Shown here: positions 1 to 12,832 of the stretch, one piece after another | Layout of the letters: each line of letters starts with the position of its first letter | Position numbering within the stretch: the stretch's first letter is position 1 | NCBI GenBank assembly: GCA_018857735.1 | Contig: JABMCL010001132.1 | Coordinates: forward strand, 200,001-264,000 | Length of the DNA stretch: 64,000 nt | Source: Alviniconcha marisindica | Taxonomy: Eukaryota; Mollusca; Gastropoda; Provannidae | Reading direction: 5' to 3' | Notes under the pieces: model-generated | The model's database searches: none | The model's input: the letters and a program-made list of their open reading frames with translations, nothing else | Told to the model about the DNA's origin: nothing | Position numbers and translations under genes: made by a program

Positions 1-492
1 CACACACACACGCACATTTACTAATTTGTCTTTTGAATCTTTTCAGTGACAATGACATTAGTCATAGTGATGCTAAAAAAGTAACACTGTGACTAACATT
101 TGTAACAGTAACACTAACACTGACACTGTAACAGAAAGTTTTAGTTCTAGTACTTTTAGTTTTACTGAAACTTCAGTTGTATCAGTATACTGTAGACGTG
201 TTTTAACATTGTCATTGATTTTAACTTTAACTGAGAATGAGATCAATTGGACAAACTTTGTTTACACAAATATTAGTGTAATAAATCTTTGAATGTAAAT
301 TTTAATCATAATAATTATAATTATTACAGTATTACTTATTAGGATATATGATGATAATTTATTGACTTTGGTGTGATTTAAGTTCAACTTCAAAATGCTG
401 TGTAGTATTAGTTGCACTGAAAGTGCTATATGTATAACTTTTTATAAGTTATTGTATTACTATTATTAGTATTAAGTATTATTAAATTAGTA
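1..492. other. AT-rich DNA with scattered TAACACTG-like motifs
   Basis: No exon or mobile element is recognised. Short degenerate repeats built on GTAACACTGACACTG recur at about 80-135 and again at 3050-3540 and 4430-4450, suggesting a dispersed simple-sequence family. Confidence 0.4.
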
Positions 493-566
493 AACATGGT
501 GCTTAACATCCACAGAAACTGTAAGGCTTATTAGGGAAGGGGGTATGGAGGTGGGGGAAGGGGGAG

Positions 567-627
<61 letters not shown>

Positions 628-836
628 CTATCACTACACTGTCACCACCAGAATGATTCCTGCACCAAGATGGGCAGCGATGAGAGCCATTGTAATGTTT
701 CAGTAGGAAGTGATGGACAAAGTCACAAGACAGTGTCCACAAACCACAACCTTTTTGAAGAGAAAGGAGAGCCGAGCGGAATTGAACCGAGGTCCTTCTG
801 CTTACCAGCCTGACACCTTACCGCTATGCCAAACCA
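493..836 (-). mobile_element. tRNA-derived SINE copy
   Basis: On the minus strand a tRNA-like head (GGTTTGGCATAGCGGTAAG, A box; GGTTCAATTCC, B box) at about 790-836 is followed by a body shared with the copies at 10.6, 24.1, 46.7 and 54.6 kb (GGCTCTCATCGCTGCCCATC) and a tail reading GCTTAACATC-like on the + strand. A (TA)n tract at 569-624 lies inside the 3' part. Confidence 0.8.
569..624. repeat. (TA)n microsatellite
   Basis: About 28 perfect TA units inside the SINE tail region. Confidence 0.98.
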
Positions 837-1654
837 GTTCATGTATTTTTAAAGCGGAATTCAACTATTTATTTGAAGCAAGAAATTTTCATGGGCCCTA
901 TGGACAGGAAAGTTTAGGATTCAGAATTGGAAATGGAATAAAAAGTAGGCACGCAACAGTTTTTTACTAAATTTCTGGATGTTTGAAGTGTTTGTTAAAG
1001 AATTAATGCTTGAAAGTCATGAAAACATGACCATGGGAGCTGCAATTTTGGGCCTGAGTAGTGACAGTCTTTACCTGCTATATCTTCATGAACAAGGCTG
1101 GAATGTGTAATGGAACTCTTCTTTAATATGTCTTGAGCCAGCCTTTTTTTCACTCGTTGGTTAAATGTTTAGAGAAATCAGAAAACCAGCATGGAAACGT
1201 CTGCCCAGAGAAGCTCTAAGGCAAAGCAGAAAAAGTACTTCTTTTGTATTATATATATATTGATAATATGATATGTTCTGTATTGACAGAACAACCAAAT
1301 GAAGCCAGCAGGTGGAAATGATTACACATTTTCTGTGTTTTCAGGGCAACATTCATCTTCCTTTTTGGTTCCCCTTTATTGCTTTACTAAAAAATATAAC
1401 TATAATTAAGTATAATATTAACTGAATAATGGGACCAGGGTGGGTTTGACCAACCTCTTTGCCTCCACCCTCCCACTCACCGCTACCACTACCACCACCT
1501 CCCCCCTGCACACACAAAAAACAAGATTTCCAAGCACCATATCACAAGATAGTGATGAAATTACTTGTAAAAAAGCAAGTAAAAAAAAGGGGGGTGGGGA
1601 TGGGGGGGGGACTGTATGGATGATTATTTTAAAATTTTATATATATATATATAT
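837..1654. other. No gene seen
   Basis: AT-rich, CpG-poor sequence without a recognisable exon. It includes a short TA tract near 1250 and G-rich runs near 1590-1610. Confidence 0.4.
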
Positions 1655-1790
1655 CATGCGCCTTGTGTATGGAACTTTGTCCCTATACAAACCTGATTGT
1701 CTCCATCTCTCACATCTTTTAAATCCAGCCTCAAAACGCACCTCTTCCGCAATGCCTTCACCTGAGCCTCTGAAATTGTCACCGTAGGCA
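1655..1790 (+). mobile_element. LINE fragment, C-terminal end of reverse-transcriptase ORF
   Basis: The frame from 1709 reads LTSFKSSLKTHLFRNAFT and stops at 1763. This ending (SFKSxLKTHLF) is the usual C-terminus of the long ORF in CR1/jockey-like non-LTR retrotransposons. Only the extreme 3' coding end remains. Confidence 0.7.
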
Positions 1791-1796
1791 TGGGTT

Positions 1797-1820
1797 GGGG
1801 GGGGGGGGGGGGGGGGGGGG
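1797..1820. repeat. Poly-G run
   Basis: About 24 G in a row directly after the LINE fragment. Similar C runs occur at 3803-3824, 5949-5971 and 27075-27097, and a G run at 11788-11806. Confidence 0.95.
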
Positions 1821-1877
1821 CTGCAAAGCATGGGACTAACAGGAGAGCCTGCTGCTGCCACCACTTTTTCATCTGCT

Positions 1878-2000
1878 GGGTGTGTGTGTGTGTGGTGTGT
1901 CTTACTCTGTGTGTGTGTGTGTGTGTTAATGTGGTATGTGTCACAGTGTGGATGTGTGTGTGTGCGCGCGCCTGCGCATGTGCTTGTGAGGAGGTGAGTG
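1878..2000. repeat. Imperfect (TG)n microsatellite
   Basis: Interrupted TG/GTG tract with a CG-rich stretch (TGTGCGCGCGCC) near 1960. Confidence 0.9.
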
Positions 2001-2142
2001 TGCAGTGTCTGAGTGTAATCATATAGTAGGTGGCTGTGTGTGAAATGCTTTTTAGTGTTGATGTATGTATTTACAGTATTATTTTTGTGCTTTTCTGACT
2101 GTCATGACAGTACCTGTGCTTTTCTGATTGTCATGTTGATAT

Positions 2143-2147
2143 TAATA

Positions 2148-2198
<51 letters not shown>
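2143..2198. repeat. (TA)n microsatellite
   Basis: Near-perfect TA tract. Confidence 0.95.
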
Positions 2199-2199
<1 letters not shown>

Positions 2200-2394
2200 C
2201 ATTATTTTATAGGACTTGTGATTATTTCATTGTGTGTGAAATGCTTTAATATTGATGTACGCATTTATGGTACTTTGCTTCTTCTTCCCCCCACCCCCAC
2301 ACCCCCTTTTTTTCCTTCTCATCCTGGCTTTTTTTGTCATTTTGATATTGATGTATGCATTTATAGTACTTGTACTTTTGTTGTTGTTGTTGTT

Positions 2395-2510
2395 GATTGT
2401 CAAGCGGATTTTGATAATGTACAGCGCCGCGAGCTTGTAAATTTTTACGGGGTATAGCGCTATATGATTATATATATAAGAGTTATTATTGTTATTATTA
2501 TTAATGGTGC
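2395..2510 (+). mobile_element. Probable LINE 3' tail
   Basis: GTACAGCGCCGCGAGC followed by TATAGCGCTATAT and then TTATTATT units is the style of 3' tail (gcgcTATATAA then an ATT repeat) left by CR1-like LINEs. The coding part is absent. Confidence 0.45.
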
Positions 2511-4260
2511 ACAGAGTGAATTACCACCATTATCGATGGTGATTAGTGCTTCTCATTTGTTTCTGTCAGCTAGTGTACATGATTGTTGTTATGCCATGGT
2601 TATAAACTGCAACATCTAGTATGTTAGAAAAATGTGAAGATGTAGAGAACTGAGAAGAGTCCAGATGATCACATGTATGTAATGTATCAGTTGTATCATT
2701 GATCAGAGGTTTCTTCAGAGTACATGTTGCAGTCATTCTTGTAAGTTGTAATAAAGAAGGGCAGTGCTGCCTGCCAAGTGCTTGTAATTGTATGTATCAA
2801 TTATCATGCCCAAGGACAAGGATCAGATAACATAATTGGGCACTGTGTGAACTCACACATTGTGAACAGCTTTCCAAACACTCTTCATCACTACTAAAAA
2901 TACAGTCAACTGTCACACTGTGGAACATTTTGAAACTGTACTACAGCTCTTTCTATTAATTCTAAATCAAGCAACAAAGCGCTCTCAGTCTAACCCTCAG
3001 GTCTTCCTGAGACTTATCTCACAACAATTCAAGCTGAGTATGCTATCTGTGAAACTGAAAGTGTGACAGTACTCACACTGACAGTACCCTATGGCATATC
3101 TCCTCATTAATATTGACATTCAAAATATGAGCGATTTCTTTGCAACCAAGTGCTGTCAGTCTAACTTTCAGGCCTCCCTGAACTCGTATCACAGCAATTC
3201 AAGCTGAGTATACTATAGATCAGTGAAAGTGTGACAGTACTAACAGTAACACTGACAGTACCAGATCTCCATATTGATATTATCACCTAATTGTGTCATT
3301 CTAAATTGAAGCAATTTCTTACAGACTTTAAAAAAAAAAATGTTGCGTCATTTTGTTGTAGTTGTCATTTTGTTGTAGTTGTTTCAGAGTCAGTGTGCAC
3401 AGTTTATGATTCAGTAAATTTCAGTATCATTCATTGATTCAGTCATGGTCACTATTAGTATTACTAGTATTAGTGTTACTCACTGTTAGGCTTAACACTG
3501 TAACAATAACACTGATAGTAGCACTGTTATATATAGTGTTAACAGCACAAGAGTGACAGTTTCCAGTATCAAATTTTGTGTAGCAGGGTTACAATGTTTA
3601 ATACATCAGGCATTTCTATAATGTATTAAAGCTTGACAAACATGTTGGAACATTTGAAAAAAGAAAAAGAAGAAATAAAAAGAGGTAAAAGTACCCCCAG
3701 AATAAACAATAATCATGAATAATTATAATAAATGAATAACTTGGTGGTGTCCAAAGACTTTTTTTGTTACTATTGCGTTGGATTTTAAAACTTCATACCT
3801 CTCCCCCCCCCCCCCCCCCCCCCCAAGAAACAACAATCAAAAAGCCAGATAACTTTATTAAGTACTCTGGTGTAAAAGATAGTGCTTTTACTGGTTTAGT
3901 ATTTAGTACAAGTTTAGCTTTGAAAAAAATGGTTATTTTTAATGTTAAAAATATGATTGTAAAATTGCTAGAAATGATTGAGATTCTTTTTGATGTGTTT
4001 TTGTTGTTATTGTTTGGTTTGTGTGTGTGTGTGACTAGACGTTTTGTGCCTGTTTCTACTCTTTCTAAAATGTTCTAAACTGGTTATGTTTCATTACTTT
4101 TCAGAAAATATTTACATTTGTTTGTGGTTACATTAAAAAAATTTTTTTTTGCTGTTGTAGTCATCATTATGCAGTGACAGTTTTGTTACTTGTGATATTC
4201 TTACTTGTAATCTGCACACAAAAGTGCTGTGATTGAGTTTTGGTACCTGTGTTGTTGCAG
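2511..4260. other. No gene recognised
   Basis: CpG-poor sequence. Contains poly-C (3803-3824) and degenerate GTGACAGTACTAACAGTAAC-like motifs around 3060-3560. The two stretches at about 2970-3110 and 3140-3270 are diverged copies of each other (shared CAATTCAAGCTGAGTATAC-like text), a period near 175 bp. Confidence 0.4.
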
Positions 4261-4384
4261 GCATTCGTATTGTGCTGTGGCGTGTCCTCTGCTACAGCTT
4301 GAGTCAGTGTTTCTGACTGGATTGAGGGAAGTTACTAGTTTCCTTCTTGCCTGCTGTACCCAGTGTGACCGTCTCCATGCTTAG
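4261..4384 (+). CDS. Weak candidate terminal exon of an unknown gene
   Basis: After CTGTGTTGTTGCAG, one base and 40 open codons (HSYCAVACPLLQLESVFLTG, then LREVTSFLLACCTQCDRLHA) run to a TAG at 4382. The peptide has a protein-like, Cys-rich and amphipathic composition and the patch holds more CpG than its surroundings. I do not recognise it and see no partner exon upstream. If real it would be the 3' end of a gene entering from the left. Confidence 0.2.
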
Positions 4385-4560
4385 CGGTCACCTTTCGAAT
4401 CAACAGGTCAGAAAAACTAGTCTATTACAGTATTAGTGTTAACACTAACAGTTAGTACATATTTTAGTATAATGCACATAATAAAAATGAAACAACAAAA
4501 ATGTGCATGAATCTCTCAGTCTCCCTCTGTCTTGCTGTCTCTCTCTGTGTCTCTGTCTGT

Positions 4561-4693
<133 letters not shown>

Positions 4694-6734
4694 TCTTTGA
4701 GAATTACAAACACTAACAGGGACTGGACTTTCATCATTATGCATTTTGCAAAGCACAGCCTACTTGTTTGTGTATGTGGGCATGTGTGACTATGTTTTCT
4801 GTATTAGATAATACAGGTAAGTTGATAGTTCAAATCCCAAGATTTGTCCATTTACAACTGCTAAATACTGCCGAACACACTGGTATTTGGACTGATTATT
4901 AATGTATCCTGATAAGAACCTCCAAGCCTGATACAGTGATAATGATAAAGAGTTTGAAGTGCTGTTGAATTAAAAACTGTTATTAGTGATACGCCTGCAG
5001 CCATAGAATTCATGAATAAAAAAGTTATAATCATGTCATATGACACTTAAAATCTTGCAGCCAAAATCTTAGTTTGATGGTATAACCTCAAAAGCCAGTG
5101 TGTCTTGTGAAAAGGCAGGATTGCTGTGTTCAAGATCAAGATTACATTTTACAGTGATGGTTGAAAACTTCATTGAATGTTTGTCAACCCAATTTCTTTC
5201 TTCACCACTGCTATCTTTGCAATGTGCAACCAAACCAGGTGTGTTGATGTGCTTATTAACCAGACCTAGTGCAGACAAAGGGTGCATATAGTACTAGTAG
5301 TTAGTAAACTGACAATTTATAACACATTACGGTGACTTACAATTACACACTTACATTTATGTAGGCACACAACAGCAGGTATTTGCTGTGTGAGGCAACA
5401 AACAGTGTGTGTTTTGTTGTCTGCAATAAATTATCAATACCAATGGAAAGTAGATGAATAATCTTCTTCTTTTTTAAAGGAAAAATAACAGTGTTTAAAA
5501 TGTTTGGTTTTGATCCCTTTTTACTTCCTTGGGTTGCTATATTTTTTGACTGAGATGAAAAAATGTGAGTCTATGTAATGATCAGTGATGGGTCAGCCAG
5601 CTGAATGTCAGCAGTGTGTTGAAAATTTTAACATTCTGATTTTCTGAGACCCCATGAGTATGAATTATAACTATAAATTATAGTGAATGCTAAACTTTGC
5701 ATGATGGCACTACTCAGTGACTCAGTGACTTGTATGTTCAAGCCACTTTCAGTGACCTGACCACATCTCAGATTCTCAGGAGTGTCAAACAATTTCAGTT
5801 TTCAGCTGAGACTTTATGGTATTTATCTGGTTTGTTTGAAACTTAGCATGATTGTTAGTTACAACATCAAGACTGACTTCCTCTTGTATTCAAGGGAGAT
5901 AATTCAAGTGTCTTCTGATTTGAGAAAAAGTATCATTTATTATATATTCCCCCCCCCCCCCCCCCCCCCCCACCACCTTCCAGTTGTCAGGCTCCTTTTA
6001 ACTGAAGTATTTCAACTTTGCATGATTTTATCCTTGCTTGGGGTCTTCTGATTCATACCTGGTTTAATGCCTGTTTCAAGGTCACAGGTGTGTCAGGAAT
6101 AGAACATGCAAATTGACTTGTGTGTTTTAGATTCATATCCCATGTGTTTTTAATATTGTATGGTAGCTGCATAATTTGGCAGTTTATAAAATTACAGTAA
6201 GAAGATCACACAGTTTGCTTTGTGTGCATTTATGTTAAAACAGATTTAAGGGAGATAATGCATTTCTGTAGTTTTGCATGAATGTGATTGTGAGTCATCT
6301 GTAACTGTATAAATTGCTTTTGTTGTTATTTTTCATATGTTTTATATTGCAGCATTGCTTGCTCATTAGAGGAATAACTTAGAACAATGAATTTAGGTAC
6401 AGACCATTGTCAGGTCTAGTTCTTGTAAATTCACACATTTTTCCTCCACACCATTGATTGGGATGATACTTCTGCTATTGCTTATGCCACAATACTGACT
6501 TGTGGACCAGTGTGAAATAATATTATGTATAATACATGGCACAAATGGCTGGAAATGGTTCACTGTGTGCTTATAAGTGTAGAGATGTCAGTGCTGTGTT
6601 TCTATGACAGCACAGTGATTTCTTGATTGTTTCATCTTCAAACAAATCTGAAACAAGAATGTGTTTTGTCTTAATAAATTAATAGCCTTCTTTTTAACCT
6701 TTTATGTGTTTGGATCCTGATTCGTCTTCAGTAG
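4694..6734. other. No gene recognised
   Basis: AT-rich, CpG-poor. A poly-C run of 23 lies at 5949-5971. Overlapping open frames on both strands at 5069-5291 have no recognised homology. Confidence 0.4.
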
Positions 6735-6800
6735 CAATAATAATAATAATGGAAATTTGTAAAGTGCCTACCCCATAGCTCAAAGTGCTGAACAAACATA
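6735..6800 (-). mobile_element. Probable LINE 3' tail, reverse orientation
   Basis: AATAATAATAATGG followed by TTTGTAAAGTGCCTACCCC and CTCAAAGTGCTGAAC is the reverse complement of the usual LINE tail ending in ATT repeats. Confidence 0.4.
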
Positions 6801-6901
6801 ACATTACACACATACTGTGCATCGAGATGGACAAATTTAACAAAAGCTAACACATAATGTGCACTTGAACAAGGGTTCAAGCATAACTATACATGCAAGA
6901 T

Positions 6902-6902
<1 letters not shown>

Positions 6903-6980
<78 letters not shown>
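6903..6980. repeat. (CA)n microsatellite
   Basis: Two CA blocks separated by one AACAC interruption. Confidence 0.98.
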
Positions 6981-6982
<2 letters not shown>

Positions 6983-8954
6983 TGTACAGACTGATAGGGG
7001 TTGCAATGTTGCTTAATTGAAATATTCTGAGAAGAGAAATGTCATGAACTTGCCTTTCAAGGAAGAGAGAGTAGCCTGACATCTTGTGGGAAATTGTTCG
7101 AAGAGAGATTCTTTCTTCCTTTTACAATAAAAAAAGAAAAGGTAAATTGATTGTGATGGGTGGTCTCAGGAGTCCAGAGCAGAGTTTCATCAGGCAGACA
7201 GCAATAGCTATTTTCACTCAGTGCAGAGACTGAATCAGATAGCATTATGATTGATTTTTGAAGATTACAAATTTAGAGTCTCCAGTTCAACACGTGCATT
7301 TATATATTAACTATGATGTCTGTCAGCTTAATGCTATCACTGTTGTTGCTGAAATCAATGGGAGCTAGAAGGGGGGAAAAAGAAACTTATGCTGCTATGT
7401 TTTACCCCTGATTCATCAGCTGGTCTTTTGCATTTTATCTTCTGGTGTATGGTTTGTACGTCTTCATTTTCCATCATTTTCAAATAGTACAAACAAAAAA
7501 CAGGACAACAACAAAAAAGGGGGGGGGAAAAGGAAGAAAAAACAGCAAGAGCAAAGAGATTGTTTGAAAAGAAAAAGCCTCCTTTGAAAACAGACTCTGT
7601 CAGAGTCACTCATATTGTTAATAATGTTTACATGCATTGATGTAATAGACTTACTCTTCAACTGTTCAAGGTGCTAATTGTTACTATTTGTACACACTAA
7701 TGCTTCATGTCTTGTGGATGTAAGAAGGTCTTTTGCTGGTTAGTAACTTCTCAAACTCACTGCACACATTTTGGTGGCTTGGCAGATCTGTCTGTCTGAA
7801 AGAAAAGAAAGAAAAAAAAAAGAAAGAAAAAAAGAGGATGTGAATGATGTTCTGGAAATGGTTAAAAGAATGTTCTGGAAATGGTCTTTACTCACTACAG
7901 TTTCTGGGCCAGCCACATATCCGTCATAACTGAAGGCCATTATAAAACTATTAGTATTGTTAACAGTGGAGCAACTTCAAATGTGCACACATGATGTGTT
8001 GTCACAGGTTTTGTCTGACAATAGCTCTGGTTTGGATCCAAATGGAGAAGAATATTATTTATTAAAGTGTTGTCTTGTTGGGCTGGATGGGCTGGATGGT
8101 ACTTGGTAGTACATGTATATATATATATATCACTATCATGTACTAAAGAGTTCAAGGTCATAGGTGGGATCAACAGAAACTGGAGCAAGCACTAGCAGGT
8201 CACTGTATGTTTCAACTGTGAGTATCTAGGGATGGTTCAGAAACACAAATTTCAGATTACATTCTAAATCAGTGGGCAGCCCTAAATATGTCTTGGCCTG
8301 TCTGACATAGACCAGTCTGCTGTGTTTGCAGAGTGCTCGGTTTCTGATAAGAGCACTTTTAGCTTTGAATTGTACTTAAGATGGACCTTTGGGCATGTCT
8401 ATCAGTGTCACACTATATCTCAGGACGTTCAAAGCATCCGGTCATCAACAACATTTCTGAAGAGGGTCTACGTGCATTATAAGAAAGACAAGGTGAAAGT
8501 AGTTTCTTTGGTGTGTTTTTTAATTTTTATGTATGTTGCAAATTGAGTTGACTGTTTCCTTTGTTTATGAGGTATTTAGTGTTGTTTTTATCTTATTTGA
8601 TTGTTTTGCTGTGTTGTTTATTAGTTGGTGAATACAACTTTTTAATCCCTCCCCCTCTCAGTTAGATCAGGCCACCTTAGTCCCAGAGATAATTATTTTA
8701 AAAAAACTTGATATTCAGTGAGTTAAATGTCCAATTGCAAGTGCCATAATGTTGTAACAAATCCACGAAAGTCTGATTCACTGCTAGTGACACAACTCAC
8801 TGTTTATGTTTGAAGGGTGTTGGAAAGAAAATAATGTGGCGTAATGAACTGGGAAGCAGATGTTATGTGGGCAGAATCCCAGGCAGCAATTAAGGCATGT
8901 AAAGCTAACCTGCATTCTGCCTACTCCCCCATTAAAAGGGGTGTCCTTTCATAG
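6981..8954. other. No gene recognised
   Basis: AT-rich and CpG-poor. An exon-like stretch at 8333-8492 was considered and not accepted. A short TA tract lies at about 8116-8130. Confidence 0.4.
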
Positions 8955-9060
8955 CTCTCAGTCATAGTTCTGGAACTGTGTGAGAGTTGAGGTGGCCGTC
9001 CTGGGCTGTCCGTCCTAACGAGCCTTATGGTTTCCGTGGACGTAAAGCTATGTTGAACCA
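8955..9060 (+). mobile_element. Dispersed repeat copy (SINE-like 3' part)
   Basis: Text from CTCTCAGTCATAGTTCTGG to TTTCCGTGGACGTAAAGC is shared, diverged, with 16402-16503, and its end (GTGGACGTWAAGC) is shared with the SINE tail at 24365-24390. Confidence 0.55.
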
Positions 9061-9830
9061 TGCTTCGGCATTGGTCTCAGCTTGTCCCTAATATGTCAGC
9101 TGACATCTGAGGACATTAAGCAACACTACCTACCTACCTAGCTCTCAGTCTGGGCTCTTAGCAGGGTGAATCTACTGTATCAGTGTACTACGACTATCAG
9201 TGGTGTTTTGCTGCTGCGTGGCAAATTTTTAGGATATTTCACTGTTTTGGATTTGACTTGGATGTTTCAGCTAAGCAGGTTGAACTTTTATTTGTGTTTC
9301 ATTCTACAGAGGAATAAGCTACCCATCACCAACAACAAATAAGGCTTCTATTGTCAGCTTAGGAGCCAAGCCGACCTCCAAAAATAACCCAGTTCTTGGC
9401 AAATGGGTTGAGCTGCTTTGGGACTTGGCTTTCCTTTTTTGTGTGAGAGCACCATTGGCAGGTGTCAGCTGTTTGTGAATTTGTCACTGTGGAAGGAATT
9501 GCTGTCACTGCAGACTCTTTGAGTTTGAGGTGCAAAGTGTTCATGTTTACATTAGCCTACAGAGTTCCAGGGGGCTATATGTAGAATGTAAAATCTGTGT
9601 GTCCATCTGTCCCTTTATTCTATAAGCCATGGGTAGCACACACAGTTCCTATTGAGGGGCTGTTGTACATGGCTAACAATAGAACAAGACAGTTAGAAAG
9701 GTTGTGCAGTTATTATTGGCACAGTAGTGCCAAGGAAAGCACTGCCACTGAAAGGTCAGATTCTGGATTTATCTGCCCAGTGCTGTAGCACAAAACTACA
9801 TGCTGCATGGGTGTTTAATTGTGTCCATTT

Positions 9831-9885
9831 GTTTTCTAACATTTTAGATAAACTTGGCAGTACTATCTCATGATAATAATGGCTC
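9831..9885. repeat. Direct repeat, copy A
   Basis: About 50 bases (TTTTCTAACATTTTAGATAA onward to CTCATGATAATAATGG) recur almost exactly at 11696-11748. Confidence 0.85.
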
Positions 9886-10554
9886 ATGAGTCCAAGTTTT
9901 GAAACATCAGGTGAGCTTAATAATAAAATTATTTCCAGTACACACTTGCTGTGCCATTCATCCAGTGTCTGCTGTCATAAGGAAACAAAGGAAACTAATA
10001 ATTTTGGTTTTAGAAAGCAGGAAAAAACTAAAACAAAAAAACAACAACATCAAAACAAATGAGCAAAAAAAGAAGAAAGACCTAGGGTCATGCAGTACCT
10101 CCCACTGCCCCCTGCCCCCACCCCACCGCCCCACCCCCACCCCACCATGACCTCCAAGAACAAAAGCAGACAAGCAGTTTGACTCATGTGCAAAATCTGC
10201 AGTGCCAAACCAGGCACTTTTTACAGTCCACCTGCATTTTGTGAGTTGGATTGCCCATGCACCCATCTGTGCAAGAGGATCCAGATTGTCTGTTTATTTG
10301 ATTTCATTTTATACGTTTATTATGTATAATAAAATTATTTTGTTATGTTTGTTGTTTGTTTTGTTATACCCCCTGTAGTAAAGTTCTTAGTGGTTACATA
10401 ATATATTGGATTTGGAATCACAGTCGTCTGTCCGGGCTTTGTCTGGAGGATATTTTCTGAATGGCAAATATTTTTGTAACCAAGGGTGCATCTTTATGAG
10501 CCCAAGTGTCATGTGCAAATGAAGTATTATATGTTATATACTGAGAATAACAGT

Positions 10555-10790
10555 GACCTAACGCTACACAGTCACCACCAGAATGATTTCTGCATTAAGA
10601 ATAATAAGATGGGCAGCAGTGAGAGCTATTTGAATGTTTCATCAATTGTGAGGGGCCAAGGCACAAGACAGTGTCCATAAACCACAACTATTGAAGAGAA
10701 AGGAGAGCTGAAGCAGGGAATAATCAAACCAATACCATCTGCTCGCTAGCCTACATCATTACCATACCACTAGGCCAAACCAACACACAG
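10555..10790 (-). mobile_element. tRNA-derived SINE copy (diverged)
   Basis: Shares CAGTCACCACCAGAATGATT, GATGGGCAGCAGTGAGAG and ACAAGACAGTGTCCAT with the other copies; the tRNA-like head at about 10730-10785 (reverse) is decayed. Confidence 0.75.
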
Positions 10791-11695
10791 AGCTGCCAGA
10801 AACAACTGTGAACCTTTCTAAACCCAGCAAGGCAACAAACTGCCACAGATCAGTGTGTGTGTGTGTGTGTGTGTGTGTTCGTTCCACAGCCTGCTGTCAG
10901 TATAGTGTCAGTTGCAGCAGGAGTCTTTAATCAGCACTTAAGTAAACTTTTTGTGGGCAAATTGGATTGCCATACCTACAGTGGGTTGCGGCAGCTGCAA
11001 GGGCTCCCAGTCTGTCTGCCACAGTACCAGTCTAGTCTATAATATATGTGATGTCTTACAGAGCTTGCTCATGGTAACACTACAGTAGTCTTTGTGTTTG
11101 TCATGATAATTGATATGCATTGTAATGTAATGAGGATTTCCTGAATATTAGTATCTACAGATGTTGCCAACTCGGTTTGATTTGCTAGTTTCCAATTGCC
11201 GAGGATCTTTTATGTGTGTGGTCAAAAGCACATAGGTCTGATGGGATACCATCCTCATCCGAGGGACTAGATGCTCAGTCCGGTTTTACCTTAAGACTAG
11301 AAGATAAGCTACAACACTGAACAATGATGGACGCCAGGGCCGTCTGAAACACTAGTCGATTAGTCCATACATTACAAAGTATCTGATCAAGTAGCATTAG
11401 TTCAGTTGCCTGTTTGACTGGTTCTTGATATTTAATTCCCAGTCAACAATGAAGTTTGTATTAGGGCGAAACATAGGCCAGAAAGTGACAGTTAAAAGTC
11501 TGATTCACCGTTCAGGGTCTATTACACCAGTTTTTGTTGAAGAGGATTGGGTAGAAAATGAAGGTGAATGAACCAAGATGGCTCATAAAGCTAGAAAGTC
11601 AGCATCCCTTAAAGCAAATGAAGCCGGATAAACTATATTTTGAGAAAACATGTTTCTTGTCCTTTGATCTGTAGATTTTCAGCTGTGTCAGCTTG

Positions 11696-11748
11696 TTTTC
11701 TAACATTTTACATAAACTTGGCAGTACTATCTCATGATAATAATGGAC
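11696..11748. repeat. Direct repeat, copy B
   Basis: Near-identical partner of 9831-9885, ending a few bases before a sharp rise in CpG density. Confidence 0.85.
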
Positions 11749-11787
11749 CTCACCTTATGCGTGCGCGCAGTACCGCCGCCGTGGTCG

Positions 11788-11806
11788 GGGGGGGGGGGGG
11801 GGGGGG
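11788..11806. repeat. Poly-G run
   Basis: About 19-21 G in a CpG-rich setting. Confidence 0.95.
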
Positions 11807-12792
11807 CAAATTGAAGAGGATGGTGGCAGCATGCTGCTCATGTAGTGGATGCCCACAAGTGTGCTTTACCTAAAAGCTGGTACACGTAAAACAATCGGCT
11901 GCTAAACAAAGAAACATCTTGATACCAGTTAGATGACACACTTGCTTGAGCGGATCAGAGTTACTCTGTATTTGTCGCTAGATGGCTTCTTTTTTTGCGG
12001 CAAAAGTACCTCGACACTGGGGATGGGCGAAAGAGTGATCGCCTTCTCTTGGTAGTCAGTTTGGACTGTGCTCAAGCAGTTGGACTTTTTATCTGAAGAA
12101 AGAAATCAAAAGTTTCTCGATCACTTACTACTTTGTCCCATTTAAAAAGGAGCTGACTCTGGTGTTATTTTTCAGCTGAATGTACCTAATATGTTGTATG
12201 TACACTTGATTTACAAACTGGATGTGAAATGTCCAGTGCATGGGATTGTGGGTATATATAATGTGTCGCAATCTTGCAAACTGAGAGGACTGTGCCCGTT
12301 GAACTCGCCCAGATCAGTGGGTCGTGCCTCACTTTAATGGGTTAATGATGGCTTTGTGATTTATGTGAGTGTATTTCTGCAGGGCAGGCGGGAGCTGAGG
12401 GACGATAATTCACTAGCGTGCAGCATCATTTTTTGTTTTTTTGTTTTTGTTCTTCGGTAAGCTACAATCAGGAGTGGCCATCTTGACCGGAGGTGTCTTC
12501 ATCGCGTGCTGGCGGCAATTCCCAATGCTGCGCCTGTTGTATGAATGCAAAGATGGATTAGACTCAGAATAAATGACGACTTTTGGTTGCTGTTCACCGC
12601 CCGAAATGGAAGTCGTACAGTCGTGAATTGAGATTGCTTCCCTCGTGAAAACCAGCTGCACATCGGAGTCCCTACCTGACCTCAGTTTTACTTTTTAGAT
12701 TTGGTAGCGTACTGATCTGTTCTTTGTCGATTTTCTGTTGTATAGTTTCGCTGTTTTAAATATCTTTAGGTTCATCTCTCTCTCTCTCCGTC

Positions 12793-12832
<40 letters not shown>

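Noticed and set aside
8333..8492. Exon-like stretch with acceptor TGTGTTTGCAG and donor GTGAAA, reading CSVSDKSTFSFELYLRWTFG
   Set aside because: Open and bounded by splice-like words, but the donor is weak, no partner exon is seen and I recognise no family.
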